Shown here piece after piece: positions 1-8,624 of a stretch of DNA of 64,000 nt (within the stretch, counting starts at the first letter, position 1; each line of letters begins with the position of its first letter). The DNA comes from Serratia marcescens (GTDB lineage Bacteria > Pseudomonadota > Gammaproteobacteria > Enterobacterales > Enterobacteriaceae), in NCBI RefSeq assembly GCF_001902635.1, contig NZ_MJAO01000001.1:62001-126000 (forward strand), in the 5' to 3' direction. The notes under the pieces were generated by a model. It was given only the letters and a program-made list of their open reading frames with translations. It was not told the DNA's origin and did not search any database. The position numbers were made by a program, and so were the translations under genes.

Positions 1-36
1 CTGAGTATAATCGACAAGCCGCCGGCCGGAAACCTT

Positions 37-540
37 TCAGTTAGCCGCCGCCAGCTGCGGCTGCTCATCCTGCGGCTTTTTTCCGTAGGCCATGTCGTAC
101 ACGTCGTAGAAGTCGATTTCGCCTTTGTTGCCGATGATCACCCGCATCTTCTGCTTGAGCGCGGCACCGATGGACGGTTCATCCAGCAGTTGTTGCACCG
201 CGTAAGGCGACAGCGCACGGGTGAAATACCATTCGCCGTTGTAGCAAACCCGCAGATCCAGCACGCCGATGTCCTCGAAACGGTACACCGGCCGGATTTC
301 GATCAGCAGCATGGCGAACATGAACAGGACGAAGGCGGTGAAGCCCAGGAAGGCATAAATCCCCATGTACGGCACTTGATACATCACGGCGATCACCGCG
401 AAGTAACCGGCGAACATGGCAAGGCACAGATAGCGGTGAGTGCGGGCGAATTCGCCGTTGAAGCGCGGCTTGCCGTCACGCCCTTCGCGCCGGTTGATCT
501 GTTCAATCTCTTTAACCAAGATGCTTTTAATCGCGTCCAT
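37..540 (-). CDS. ylaC: YlaC family inner-membrane protein
   Basis: A 167-residue protein matching the YlaC family of enterobacteria (E. coli YlaC is about 156 residues). Two adjacent hydrophobic segments lie at about residues 38-56 and 60-80. They are followed by a cytosolic region with the conserved stretch LRVCYNGEWYFTR near residues 96-108 and the family's Y-D-V/I-Y/F pattern near residue 145. The function is not established. The gene stands alone; the gene at 664-963 points the same way but is separated by 123 bases, which probably hold the ylaC promoter. The family assignment rests on remembered similarity. Confidence 0.85.
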   Translation of the reverse strand: MDAIKSILVKEIEQINRREGRDGKPRFNGEFARTHRYLCLAMFAGYFAVIAVMYQVPYMGIYAFLGFTAFVLFMFAMLLIEIRPVYRFEDIGVLDLRVCYNGEWYFTRALSPYAVQQLLDEPSIGAALKQKMRVIIGNKGEIDFYDVYDMAYGKKPQDEQPQLAAAN

Positions 541-663
541 CGTTACAACCTTATGCTGGAAACAGCATTGCCATCAAATCTCACCGCTAAAACTAACACA
601 AGTACAGTTTCGCCGGGTAGATCAGTTCGCCAACTTAATGGTGGCAACTGTTATAGTTATGGT

Positions 664-963
664 TCATCGCGGCTGAGCGGCCTTGCCTTGCGCAAACATA
701 AACATGCGCTGGGCGACGTCGTCGGCCTGTTTGATTTTCTGCTTTTGTGGCTCGTTACCGCGTTGAATGGCGCGGGCGTAGGCAATTTCATGCGCCTGGT
801 CGATCATGGCGATGACTCGCTCACGTTCTGCCTTTTCCATATTGCCCAACATGGTGGTGATAATCGCCTGATACGCGTTGGACGCTGCGGTCAGCGCTTT
901 CTCGCGCGCCTCGAGAGCGGCGACGCGTTGCAAGAGTTCTTGCAGTTGATCGGAGTGGGACAT
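664..963 (-). CDS. Small helical protein of unknown function
   Basis: A 99-residue protein with no signal peptide or membrane segment. The first 30 residues form a leucine/alanine heptad pattern typical of a short coiled coil, and the whole chain is rich in Ala, Glu, Gln and Arg. A near-perfect ribosome site (AGGAGG) lies 6 bases before the ATG, which makes this a convincing real gene. I do not recognise the family. It lies just downstream, in its own direction of reading, of the tRNA-like gene and inverted repeat at 1048-1240, but nothing ties it to them. Confidence 0.7.
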   Translation of the reverse strand: MSHSDQLQELLQRVAALEAREKALTAASNAYQAIITTMLGNMEKAERERVIAMIDQAHEIAYARAIQRGNEPQKQKIKQADDVAQRMFMFAQGKAAQPR

Positions 964-1047
964 ATCGACCTCCTGTTGCCGGGCAGCAAGCCTGCCTGAT
1001 CACAGTTTAGCAAAGGATCGAGGAAGAAAGGGGAAGGAAAGCCAGCA

Positions 1048-1123
1048 GTTACGGTAAAGCACACCCGAAAATCCCAACGAGGAGCCGATAGTGCAAATCA
1101 ACCCGGGTGCGCTTTACGGTAAC
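1048..1123. repeat. 76-bp element with 20-bp inverted terminal arms
   Basis: The left arm at 1048-1067 and the reverse complement of the right arm at 1104-1123 agree at 18 of 20 positions and enclose 36 bases. Transcribed on either strand it would form a long hairpin. The right arm ends 20 bases from the 3' end of the tRNA-like gene. No clear target duplication flanks it and there is no T-run, so it looks more like a MITE or REP-type repeat, or an RNA-processing hairpin, than an ordinary terminator. Confidence 0.6.
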
Positions 1124-1143
1124 CGCAAAGAAGTGAAGAAAGT

Positions 1144-1240
1144 TGGCGCGCTATGCAGGACTCGAACCCGCGTCTATCAATTTTCAAGCCAAAACAAGCC
1201 ATTATAAAACCAATCACTCTGCCAACTGAGTTAATAGCGC
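1144..1240 (-). tRNA. tRNA-like gene with an expanded anticodon region
   Basis: On the minus strand this is a 97-base tRNA-shaped sequence. A perfect 7-bp acceptor stem pairs GCGCTAT with ATAGCGC and ends in G plus an encoded CCA. The D-arm stem is ACTC/GAGT with GG in its loop. The T-arm has a canonical TTCGAGT loop and a 5-bp stem. Between position 26 and the T-arm lie 43 bases instead of the usual 21 or so. They do not fold as a normal 5-bp/7-base anticodon arm. They can form a 9-bp helix (ATTGGTTTT with AAAATTGAT, three G-U pairs) closing a 21-base loop that carries GGCTTG as two copies separated by TTTT, leaving a short variable loop. It may be a damaged tRNA gene, a tRNA with an insertion in the anticodon loop, or a tRNA-like RNA. 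No amino acid can be assigned. Confidence 0.55.
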
Positions 1241-1541
1241 GTTCCTTCGCTTCGGGACGCCATTATCCATATCAACATTAAGGGTTCAAGTTTTTTAGCA
1301 TAATTCGCTGAATTTACGGATAAGTCTTAGGTTATCGATAGCATTATGACGTTACGGCAGCTCAATAATTCGATAATCGCCGACCATAAAACAGATACCT
1401 GCCCGGCGGATAATAACTCACCGTGATCTTTAGCGGGAAAGCCTTTACCATCCCTTCTCCAGCGGGAAAGCGCCTCACGTTTAGCGCCAGTTCAAGCTGG
1501 TGCTGCCATGATGGCAGACTGGAACCGCCGCTTTTATCGTT
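1241..1541. promoter_or_regulatory. Leader region of the macAB-like operon
   Basis: This 301-base gap should hold both the tRNA-like gene's promoter and the exporter operon's promoter. Two sequence signals are clear. The 11-mer AGCGGGAAAGC occurs twice, at 1432-1442 and 1461-1471, 29 bases apart. A perfect palindrome, CTGCCAT-G-ATGGCAG, lies at 1503-1517, 24 bases before the first possible start codon. They could be operators for a regulator located elsewhere. No confident -35/-10 pair was picked. Confidence 0.4.
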
Positions 1542-2747
1542 ATGGAAAACCTGGGCATGCCATCACTGAAACTCACACCCCGCCGTTTGGCGCCGATCGC
1601 CGTCATCATTTTCATCGCTATCGCTCTTGCGCTGGCGATCTATGAGCAACGCCCGCCGCAGCAAGATTATGTCACCGCGCCGGCGCGACTGGGCGATATC
1701 GAAAACGCCGTGCTGGCCACCGGTCGGCTGGATGCCGTCGAACGCGTCAACGTCGGCGCACGAGTCTCAGGTGAAGTGAAATCGCTGAAGGTCAAACTGG
1801 GCGACCGCGTCACCAAAGGGCAACCGATCGCCGACATCGACGATCTGCAGCAACGTAACGACCTGCTCAACGCCGAGGCGGCGCTGAACGTCGTCAAAGC
1901 TGATTTGCAGGCCAAACAGGCACAGCTGAAACAGGCTGAATCGCGTTTCAAACGCCAGCGCCGCATGCTGAACGACGAGGCCAGCTCGCGCGAAGACTTC
2001 GAAACCGCCGAAGCCACGCTCGCCACCACCCACGCCGAGCTGTTGTCGCTCAATGCGCGTCTGGTGCAGGCGCAGATCGAGGTCGACAAGAAAAGGGTCG
2101 ATCTGGGGTATACCCGCATACTGGCGCCGATGGACGGCGTCGTCATCGCCGTGGTCACGCAGCAGGGGCAGACGGTGAACTCGCAACAAAGCGCGCCGAC
2201 CATCGTCAAGCTGGCGCGGCTGGACGTGATGACCATCAAGGCGCAGATCTCCGAAGCCGACATTACCCGCATTTCGCCGGGGCAAAAGGCTTACTTCACC
2301 ATTTTCTCCGATCCGGAGAAACGCTACGACGCTACGCTGCGCACCCTCGAACTGGCGCCGGAATCGGTAATGAAAGACGACTCGCTCGCCGGCACCAGCT
2401 CCGCTTCCGGCTCTGGCACCTCGAACGCGTCGGTCTATTACAATGCGCTGCTGGATGTGCCCAACCCGGAAAACCGGCTGCGCATCGCCATGACCGCACA
2501 GGTTTCCTTGCTGCTCGGCGAAGCGAAGAATGCCCTGCTGGTGCCGATTCAGGCGGTACATAAAACCGAAGGAAAAGTGCAGCAGGTGCAGGTACTGACC
2601 CAGGATCAGCGCCTGGAAACGCGCGAAGTGACCACCGGTATCACCAACAACGTCGACATTCAGATCCTCAGCGGCCTGAAAGCCGGAGAAACCGTGGTGC
2701 TGTCGCAACCCGCCGCCAAGTCGGCTGAGGACGGCATCTTCCTGTGA
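1542..2747 (+). CDS. macA: MacA-type periplasmic adaptor (membrane fusion protein)
   Basis: A 401-residue adaptor linking an inner-membrane ABC exporter to an outer-membrane channel. The N-terminal hydrophobic anchor spans about residues 16-33. The first half of the lipoyl/barrel-sandwich domain follows (about 60-100), then a long coiled-coil hairpin (about 105-185) rich in Gln, Glu, Lys and Ala, the second half starting at the YTRILAPMDGVV motif, and C-terminal beta-barrel domains. The start could be the ATG at 1542 or the one at 1557; neither has a strong ribosome site. Its TGA stop overlaps the GTG start of the ABC gene. The order MFP-ABC-OMF also matches PvdRT-OpmQ-type pumps of pseudomonads, so the substrate could be a macrolide, a peptide or a siderophore-like compound. 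Confidence 0.85.
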   Translation: MENLGMPSLKLTPRRLAPIAVIIFIAIALALAIYEQRPPQQDYVTAPARLGDIENAVLATGRLDAVERVNVGARVSGEVKSLKVKLGDRVTKGQPIADIDDLQQRNDLLNAEAALNVVKADLQAKQAQLKQAESRFKRQRRMLNDEASSREDFETAEATLATTHAELLSLNARLVQAQIEVDKKRVDLGYTRILAPMDGVVIAVVTQQGQTVNSQQSAPTIVKLARLDVMTIKAQISEADITRISPGQKAYFTIFSDPEKRYDATLRTLELAPESVMKDDSLAGTSSASGSGTSNASVYYNALLDVPNPENRLRIAMTAQVSLLLGEAKNALLVPIQAVHKTEGKVQQVQVLTQDQRLETREVTTGITNNVDIQILSGLKAGETVVLSQPAAKSAEDGIFL

Positions 2748-4681
2748 ACGCGATCATCGAACTAAAAGGCATCAGCCGCACCTACACCAACGGCGGTCAG
2801 GCGCTGACGGTGCTGAAAGACATCAATCTGACCATCGCCGCCGGCGAACTGGTGGCGATCATCGGCGCCTCCGGCTCCGGCAAATCGACGCTGATGAACA
2901 TCATGGGCTGTCTCGACGTGCCGGATCGCGGCGATTATTACATCAGCGGCCAGAACGCCGCCCATTTGTCACCGGACGAACTGGCCCGGCTGCGCCGCGA
3001 GCATATCGGCTTTATCTTTCAACGCTACCACCTGATGCCCGATCTCAGCGCGCTGGGCAACGTCGAAATTCCGGCGATCTACGCCAACGCCCGGCGCGAT
3101 CAACGGCGGCTGCGGGCGGCGCAACTGCTGGCGCGGTTGGGCCTGGAGGGCCGCGAAGACCACAAGCCCGGCCAACTTTCAGGCGGCCAGCAGCAGCGCG
3201 TCAGCATCGCCCGCTCGCTGATCAACGGCGGCGAGATTATCCTGGCGGACGAACCGACCGGCGCGCTGGATACCCAATCCGGCCAGGAAGTGCTGGCGAT
3301 CCTCAGCGAACTGAATCAACGCGGCCACACCGTGGTGATCGTCACCCACGATATGAATGTGGCGCAGCATGCGCAGCGCGTCATCGAGTTGCGGGACGGC
3401 AAGATCATCGCTGACAGCGGCCGCCAAGCGGCACCCGCCGTAGCGCTGCCGCCGCCGATCCGCAGCCGGCAAAGCGGTTGGCAAAGCGTGATCGACCGCA
3501 CCCGCGAATCACTGCACATGGCGCTGAAAGCCATGAACGCCCACCGCCTGCGCACTGCGCTGACCATGACCGGCATCATTTTCGGCATCGCCGCCGTCGT
3601 CACGGTGGTGGCACTGGGCGAAGGTGCCAAACAGCGCACGCTGGAGAATATCAAAGGTCTGGGTACCAACGTGGTGAGCATCTATCCGGGGCGCGACTTC
3701 TTCGACGACGCCATCGACAGCATCCGCACCCTGGTACCGGCCGACGCCGACGCGCTGGCGCAGCAAAGCTTCGTCGACAGCGTCAGCCCGGAGGTCAGCG
3801 CGTCCGACAGCATCCGTTTTCGCAGTAAATCCGCCACCGCCTCGATCACCGGCGTCGGGCGCGACTATTTTCGCGTCAACGGCATCACGCTGGTGCAAGG
3901 TGCCACCTTCCGCGACGATCGCAACGCGTTGCAGGAAGTGATCATCGACGACAACGCGCGCCAGGCGCTGTTCGGCGATTTCGGCGTGGAACCGCTCGGC
4001 CAGATCGTATTTCTCGGCTCGGTACCGGCGCGGGTGATCGGCGTCGCCAAAAGCGAACGCAACTATGCGCCCAACCGCATCAGCGTGTGGATGCCCTACA
4101 GCACGGTGATGTACCGGATGGTCGGCAAAACCACGCTCAGCGGCATCACCGTGCGGCTGAAGGATGACGTCGCCAGCGAAGCCGCCGTCAGCGCCATTAC
4201 GCAGTTGCTGACCCAGCGCCACGGCGTGAAGGACTTCATGACCTTCAACCGCGATCAGTTCCGCAAATCGATCGAGCGCACCTCGATGACACTCAGCCTG
4301 CTGATCTTGATGGTGGCCTCGATCTCACTGGTGATCGGCATCCTGGGCGTGATGAACATCATGCTGGTGTCGGTGACCGAGCGCACCCACGAAATCGGCG
4401 TGCGCATGGCGGTCGGCGCACGGCGCGGCGACATCATGCAACAGTTTATGATCGAGGCGGTGCTGGTCTGTTTGATCGGCGGCGCGTTGGGCATCGCACT
4501 GTCGTTCGCCGCCGGAGCGCTGTTCACCTCGCTGGCCGGCGGCATGTTCACCGCCATCTATTCCTGGCAAGCCGCCGCGACGGCGTTTTTCTGTTCAACC
4601 TTAATCGGCATGATCTTCGGTTATCTCCCCGCCCGCAAAGCGGCAAGGATGGATCCGGTCGTTTCATTGGCCAGCGAGTAA
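2744..4681 (+). CDS. macB: MacB-type ABC exporter, fused ATPase and permease
   Basis: A 645-residue fused exporter subunit. The ATPase domain occupies about residues 1-230, with Walker [10 protein letters not shown] at 41-49, the signature LSGGQQQR, Walker [12 protein letters not shown] and an H-loop VTHD. The first membrane helix lies near residue 275, followed by a large periplasmic domain. An FtsX-like block of three helices forms about the last 130 residues, with the typical [24 protein letters not shown] stretch shortened here to its core pattern [10 protein letters not shown]. It starts with GTG, overlapping the adaptor's stop codon, so the two genes are translationally coupled. MacB proteins work as dimers that push periplasmic substrates through the adaptor and outer-membrane channel by mechanical coupling. 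Confidence 0.9.
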   Translation: MNAIIELKGISRTYTNGGQALTVLKDINLTIAAGELVAIIGASGSGKSTLMNIMGCLDVPDRGDYYISGQNAAHLSPDELARLRREHIGFIFQRYHLMPDLSALGNVEIPAIYANARRDQRRLRAAQLLARLGLEGREDHKPGQLSGGQQQRVSIARSLINGGEIILADEPTGALDTQSGQEVLAILSELNQRGHTVVIVTHDMNVAQHAQRVIELRDGKIIADSGRQAAPAVALPPPIRSRQSGWQSVIDRTRESLHMALKAMNAHRLRTALTMTGIIFGIAAVVTVVALGEGAKQRTLENIKGLGTNVVSIYPGRDFFDDAIDSIRTLVPADADALAQQSFVDSVSPEVSASDSIRFRSKSATASITGVGRDYFRVNGITLVQGATFRDDRNALQEVIIDDNARQALFGDFGVEPLGQIVFLGSVPARVIGVAKSERNYAPNRISVWMPYSTVMYRMVGKTTLSGITVRLKDDVASEAAVSAITQLLTQRHGVKDFMTFNRDQFRKSIERTSMTLSLLILMVASISLVIGILGVMNIMLVSVTERTHEIGVRMAVGARRGDIMQQFMIEAVLVCLIGGALGIALSFAAGALFTSLAGGMFTAIYSWQAAATAFFCSTLIGMIFGYLPARKAARMDPVVSLASE

Positions 4682-4684
4682 CCC

Positions 4685-6052
4685 ATGAAAATTCTCTCTC
4701 CCTTGGCGTTAAGCCTTGCAGCCCTGTTCACCGCCGGCTGCGGCAATGCGCTGAAAAGCGACTACCGGGCGCCGCAGATCAACTACCCGGCAAGCTGGCA
4801 ACAGGCGGCCGACAGCGCCGCGCCGACGCCGTTCGACTGGCGCGACTTTCACGATCCCGAGCTCGAACGCTGGCTGCAGCAAGTGACGGCAAGCAACAAC
4901 GATCTGGCCGTCGCCGCGCTGCGCGTCTACCGCGCGCGGCTTGAGGCGGAACGCGTCGGCATCCGCACGGCACCCAACCTTAGCGCCTCGTTGAACGCCG
5001 GCATCGATCGCCCGCTGTCGGAGTCCTCCGCATGGAATAAAACCAGCGGTGCGTCTCTCAGTACGAACTATGAAGTCGATCTGTGGGGCAAGTTGGCGCG
5101 CCAGCGCGACGCCGCCGAGTGGGCCAGCCAGGCTTCCGAGCAGGATCTGCAGACGGCGCGCCTAACGCTGCTGGCCAACGCCGCCACTCATTACTGGCGC
5201 ATCGGCTTCCTCAATCAGCAGATCGGCGTCAGCCAAGCGAGCATCGCCTATGCCAAAGAAACGCTGCGGCTGGCTAACGCCCGCTATCGGGCCGGCAACA
5301 TCTCTGCGCTGGACGTAGTAAACGCGGAGCAAAGCCTGCTGACGCAGGAAAACCGTCTGTTGGCGTTGCAACGTGAGTACCAACAAGCGCTGAACGAGCA
5401 GGCGGTGCTGCTGGGCGCCCCCTCCGGCCAGACTACGATCGCGCCAGCTCGCTTGCCGACGACGGCGATGCCGCAAATCAACACCGGTATTCCCGCCGGC
5501 GTTTTGAGCCGTCGCCCAGATCTCCGCGCCAAAGAGCTGCGGTTGCGCGCCGCGCTGGCCAATGTCGATGAACAACGCCTGCAATACTATCCCGCCTTCA
5601 GCCTGACCGGCTCATTGGGCGCCAGCAGCAACGCGCTGTTGGCGTTTCTGCACAATCCGACGGGTAGCCTCGGCGCCGGCCTGACACTGCCGTTCCTGCA
5701 ATGGCGGCAAATGGGCGTGGACATCAAAATCGCCCGCAACGACTACGAACAGCGGGTATTGGAGTTCAAACAGGCGCTGTACCAGGCGATGGGCGATGTG
5801 AACAACGCACTGTCGCTGCGCACGCAGCTGATGGCGCAGGAAACGCAATTGCGGGCCTCGCTGGCGCTGGCGCGTAAATCGGAACGGCTGAATGAGGTGC
5901 GCTATCGACAAGGGGCCGTCACCATTACCGACTGGCTAAATGCTCAGGAGCAACGCCGCCAGGCGGAACTGGCCGTGGACGAAAACCGCTTCGCGCAGTA
6001 CCAAAATCTGGCGAAAATCTATCTGGAGTTCGGCGGCTCATCGGCGCAATAA
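4685..6052 (+). CDS. NodT/OprM-type outer-membrane efflux lipoprotein
   Basis: A 455-residue TolC-like outer-membrane channel. The N-terminus is a lipoprotein signal with lipobox LFTAGC, so Cys19 is the predicted lipidated residue. Two tandem outer-membrane-efflux repeats follow, with the family motif LSRRPDLRAKELRLRAA near residue 275 and the typical ending of alternating helix segments. It starts 3 bases after the macB-like gene and completes a self-contained tripartite MacAB-channel exporter. Many enterobacterial MacAB pumps borrow TolC, so a dedicated channel is a notable difference. An intrinsic terminator follows at 6060. Confidence 0.9.
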   Translation: MKILSPLALSLAALFTAGCGNALKSDYRAPQINYPASWQQAADSAAPTPFDWRDFHDPELERWLQQVTASNNDLAVAALRVYRARLEAERVGIRTAPNLSASLNAGIDRPLSESSAWNKTSGASLSTNYEVDLWGKLARQRDAAEWASQASEQDLQTARLTLLANAATHYWRIGFLNQQIGVSQASIAYAKETLRLANARYRAGNISALDVVNAEQSLLTQENRLLALQREYQQALNEQAVLLGAPSGQTTIAPARLPTTAMPQINTGIPAGVLSRRPDLRAKELRLRAALANVDEQRLQYYPAFSLTGSLGASSNALLAFLHNPTGSLGAGLTLPFLQWRQMGVDIKIARNDYEQRVLEFKQALYQAMGDVNNALSLRTQLMAQETQLRASLALARKSERLNEVRYRQGAVTITDWLNAQEQRRQAELAVDENRFAQYQNLAKIYLEFGGSSAQ

Positions 6053-6059
6053 ACGTACC

Positions 6060-6086
6060 GGCCTGGCCTTCGGGTCAGGCCCTTTT
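6060..6086 (+). terminator. Intrinsic terminator of the macAB-channel operon
   Basis: A 9-bp GC-rich stem (GGCCTGGCC with GGTCAGGCC, one G-T pair) closes on a UUCG tetraloop and is followed by CTTTT. It lies 8 bases after the channel gene. Confidence 0.85.
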
Positions 6087-6464
6087 CGCCGGCAAATACA
6101 TCAATTTTTCCTATTTTACCCCCCGCATTCTCTATACTTTAGACAGCATCAATCAGACAAAAAAACGTCAAGTCGCACAATTACCAGACCATCCCCGCTC
6201 AAAATCAGCGCAAACACTTAAGATAAATTACTCATTTGATCATCACAAGATATAACGTTAAGCTATATGCTAGAAATAATTAGTCAACTAAATGACATAT
6301 TTTCGGCATAAGAGACCCTGTTTTGTGATCATAATCTCGCAATTCGGATGGGTAGCAAATCGCCACGAAATGCGATTCCATTAGCCGATTTGATAGCTCG
6401 AAAACAACAGTGAACGGAGATGACGCTTTCACGAACAACGAATAATTCATTAAGGGATGATTAT
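6087..6464. promoter_or_regulatory. AT-rich promoter region of proP
   Basis: A 378-base AT-rich gap. In E. coli, proP has two promoters controlled by CRP, Fis and osmotic stress. Here a sequence resembling half of a CRP site (TGTGATCATAATCTCGCA) lies near 6323-6340, and several TATA-like blocks lie at 6200-6260. No promoter was assigned with confidence. A strong ribosome site (AAGGGA) lies 7 bases before the ATG at 6465. Confidence 0.35.
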
Positions 6465-7967
6465 ATGAAGTTAAGAAAAAAACGACATAAACCGATGCAT
6501 ATTAACGACATCACCATCATCGATGACAGCAAACTCAAGAAGGCGATCACCGCGGCGGCCCTGGGCAACGCGATGGAGTGGTTCGACTTCGGCGTATACG
6601 GCTTTGTCGCCTACGCCCTTGGCCAGGTATTCTTTCCCGGCGCCTCGCCCGGCGTGCAAATGATCGCCGCGCTGGCGACGTTCTCCGTACCCTTCCTGGT
6701 ACGCCCGCTCGGCGGCCTGTTCTTCGGTGCTATGGGCGATAAGTTCGGCCGCCAAAAAGTCCTCTCGGTCACCATTATCATCATGGCGGTCAGCACCTTC
6801 TGTATCGGCCTGATCCCGTCCTACGCATCAATCGGCATCTGGGCACCGATCCTGCTGCTGCTGGCCAAACTGGCGCAGGGCTTCTCCGTCGGCGGTGAAT
6901 ATTCCGGTGCAGCGATCTTCGTCGCCGAATACTCGCCGGATCGCAAGCGCGGCTTTATGGGCAGCTGGCTGGACTTCGGTTCCATCGCCGGCTTTGTGCT
7001 GGGTGCGGGCGTGGTGGTGCTGATCTCCAGCATCGTCGGCGAAGCCAACTTCCTCGACTGGGGCTGGCGTATTCCGTTCTTCATCGCCGCGCCGCTGGGC
7101 CTGATCGGCCTCTACCTGCGTCATGCGCTGGAAGAAACCCCGGCGTTCCAGCAGCACGTCGACAAGATGGAAAAAGATGACCGTAACGCCATCGAAAATC
7201 CGCCGAAAACCTCGTTCAAAGAGATCGCGGCCAAACACTGGAAAAGTCTGCTGGTGTGCGTCGGCATCGTGATTTCCACCAACGTGACCTATTACATGCT
7301 GCTGACCTATATGCCGAGTTACCTGTCGCATAACCTGCACTACTCGGAAGATCACGGCGTCCTGATCATCATCGCCATCATGATCGGCATGCTGTTCGTG
7401 CAACCGATGATCGGCCTCACCAGCGATCGCATCGGCCGCAGGCCGTTTATTATCGGCGGCAGCATCGGCCTGTTGGCGCTGGCGATCCCCTGCTTCATGC
7501 TGATCAACAGTAACGTAATCGGCCTGATCTTCGTCGGCCTGCTGGTGCTGGCGGTGTTGCTCAACGCCTTCACCGGGGTGATGGCCTCCATTTTGCCGGC
7601 GATGTTCCCGACGCATATTCGCTACAGCGCGCTGGCGATTTCATTCAACATCTCGGTGCTGATCGCCGGTGCGACGCCGACCGCCGCCGCCTGGCTGGTC
7701 GAAGCGACCGGCAACCTGTACATGCCGGCTTATTACCTGATGGCCGTCTCGGTGATCGGTCTTATCACCGGTCTGTATATGAAAGAAACCGCCAACAAAC
7801 CGCTGCGCGGCGCGACGCCGGCCGCTTCGGACCGCACCGAGGCGAAAGAGCTCTTGCAGGAGACCTACGACAACATCGAACAAAAAGTCGAGGACATCAA
7901 CGCGCAGATCGCCGAGTTGGAAAAGAAAAAGCAAATCCTGATTGACCAGCATCCCAAGCTGGATTGA
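6465..7967 (+). CDS. proP: ProP proline/glycine betaine:H+ symporter
   Basis: A 500-residue major facilitator protein that imports proline, glycine betaine and related osmoprotectants with protons when osmolality rises. The sequence is close to E. coli ProP throughout, with the same motifs, for example GNAMEWFDFGVYGF near residue 40 and the MFS loop motif GDKFGRQK. Twelve membrane segments are expected. The C-terminal tail (about 455-500) carries the ProP hallmark heptad pattern, E-L-L-Q-E-T-Y-D-N-I-E-Q-K-V-E-D-I, an antiparallel coiled coil that tunes the osmotic set point. The ATG at 6465 was preferred over an upstream ATG at 6420 because it has the ribosome site and matches the E. coli start. 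Confidence 0.95.
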   Translation: MKLRKKRHKPMHINDITIIDDSKLKKAITAAALGNAMEWFDFGVYGFVAYALGQVFFPGASPGVQMIAALATFSVPFLVRPLGGLFFGAMGDKFGRQKVLSVTIIIMAVSTFCIGLIPSYASIGIWAPILLLLAKLAQGFSVGGEYSGAAIFVAEYSPDRKRGFMGSWLDFGSIAGFVLGAGVVVLISSIVGEANFLDWGWRIPFFIAAPLGLIGLYLRHALEETPAFQQHVDKMEKDDRNAIENPPKTSFKEIAAKHWKSLLVCVGIVISTNVTYYMLLTYMPSYLSHNLHYSEDHGVLIIIAIMIGMLFVQPMIGLTSDRIGRRPFIIGGSIGLLALAIPCFMLINSNVIGLIFVGLLVLAVLLNAFTGVMASILPAMFPTHIRYSALAISFNISVLIAGATPTAAAWLVEATGNLYMPAYYLMAVSVIGLITGLYMKETANKPLRGATPAASDRTEAKELLQETYDNIEQKVEDINAQIAELEKKKQILIDQHPKLD

Positions 7968-7982
7968 TAGGCGCTGAAAGGC

Positions 7983-8011
7983 AAAAGCCGCCCGTTCGGG
8001 TGGCTTTTTTG
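7983..8011 (+). terminator. Intrinsic terminator after proP
   Basis: The stem AAAAGCC-G-CCCG pairs with CGGG-T-GGCTTTT around a tight TT/GTTC turn and ends in a run of six T. It lies 15 bases after the proP stop codon. Confidence 0.85.
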
Positions 8012-8105
8012 CTTGAATTTCAATCGAAACACTGCGCAGCGCATTTTATGACAATCGGGATTGGTGGTACTCTTTGAACCACACTTATTATGGAAAAGCA
8101 TGATC

Positions 8106-8243
8106 ATGAGCAAAATGGACCTTCCCGTCATCATTGGTATCGCCGTTATGCTCGCCTTGTGGCTCGGCGCACTTTTCAACATTGGCGATATCAACTTCAC
8201 CATTTCCCGCCTGTTCCACTGGCTCGAAAGCCAACGCGGATGA
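8106..8243 (+). CDS. 45-residue single-pass membrane protein
   Basis: A very short protein. About residues 6-26 form one hydrophobic helix (PVIIGIAVMLALWLGALF), followed by an amphipathic tail ending ESQRG. The ATG at 8106 has GGAAA 9 bases upstream, a better spacing than the ATG at 8100. It sits alone between the proP terminator and the gene at 8349. I do not recognise the family. Small proteins of this type often bind and modulate a larger membrane complex, but no partner is indicated here. Confidence 0.55.
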   Translation: MSKMDLPVIIGIAVMLALWLGALFNIGDINFTISRLFHWLESQRG

Positions 8244-8348
8244 CCCGCGCCCACGCTGACGCAGGTGGCGGCAAACATCGGCTATGATTGAAAGACGTTA
8301 CCGTCATTTTCTGAGATTATCGCCTGCGATGATAAAGGGGACCGCATC

Positions 8349-8618
8349 ATGACCGACTATGTGTTCTACAATCAGATCCTGACCCGCCTGGCCGCCAATC
8401 ACCCCGGCACGCTGGATGAAAAAACCTACGAACTGTGGAAGCAAGACGCCACCAGTTCGCACGCCTTCGCCGATCCCTTCGCCTATCTGAAGGCCAAGGG
8501 GCTGATACAGGCTTATGTGATGAGTGACATCGACGAAAACAACTATGACGTCGATCCACATCAGACGCGGATCACCGCTGCCGGCCTCGAATTCATCCGC
8601 AACGGCGGGTTCAAATAA
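8349..8618 (+). CDS. Small soluble protein of unknown function
   Basis: An 89-residue protein with a clear ribosome site (AAAGGGG) about 8 bases before the ATG and a strong terminator 7 bases after the stop, so it is a single-gene transcription unit. The composition suggests a compact alpha/beta fold; the pattern of helices followed by a charged hairpin (YVMSDIDENNYDVDPHQTRIT) ending in the helix AAGLEFIRNGG resembles a winged-helix module. That resemblance is weak, and I do not assign a function. Confidence 0.7.
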   Translation: MTDYVFYNQILTRLAANHPGTLDEKTYELWKQDATSSHAFADPFAYLKAKGLIQAYVMSDIDENNYDVDPHQTRITAAGLEFIRNGGFK

Positions 8619-8624
8619 GCTGCG

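Noticed and set aside
190-999. Long plus-strand frame across ylaC
   Set aside because: It is the antisense image of ylaC and the small gene at 664; no ribosome site and no recognisable protein.
1144-1240. Assigning isoleucine (UAU) or leucine to the tRNA-like gene
   Set aside because: TTTATAA looks like an anticodon loop, but no stem pairs around it, so any identity would be a guess.
6323-6340. CRP site for proP
   Set aside because: Only one half-site is convincing; kept as a remark, not as a feature of its own.
6420-6464. Upstream extension of proP
   Set aside because: The ATG at 6465 has the ribosome site and matches the E. coli start.
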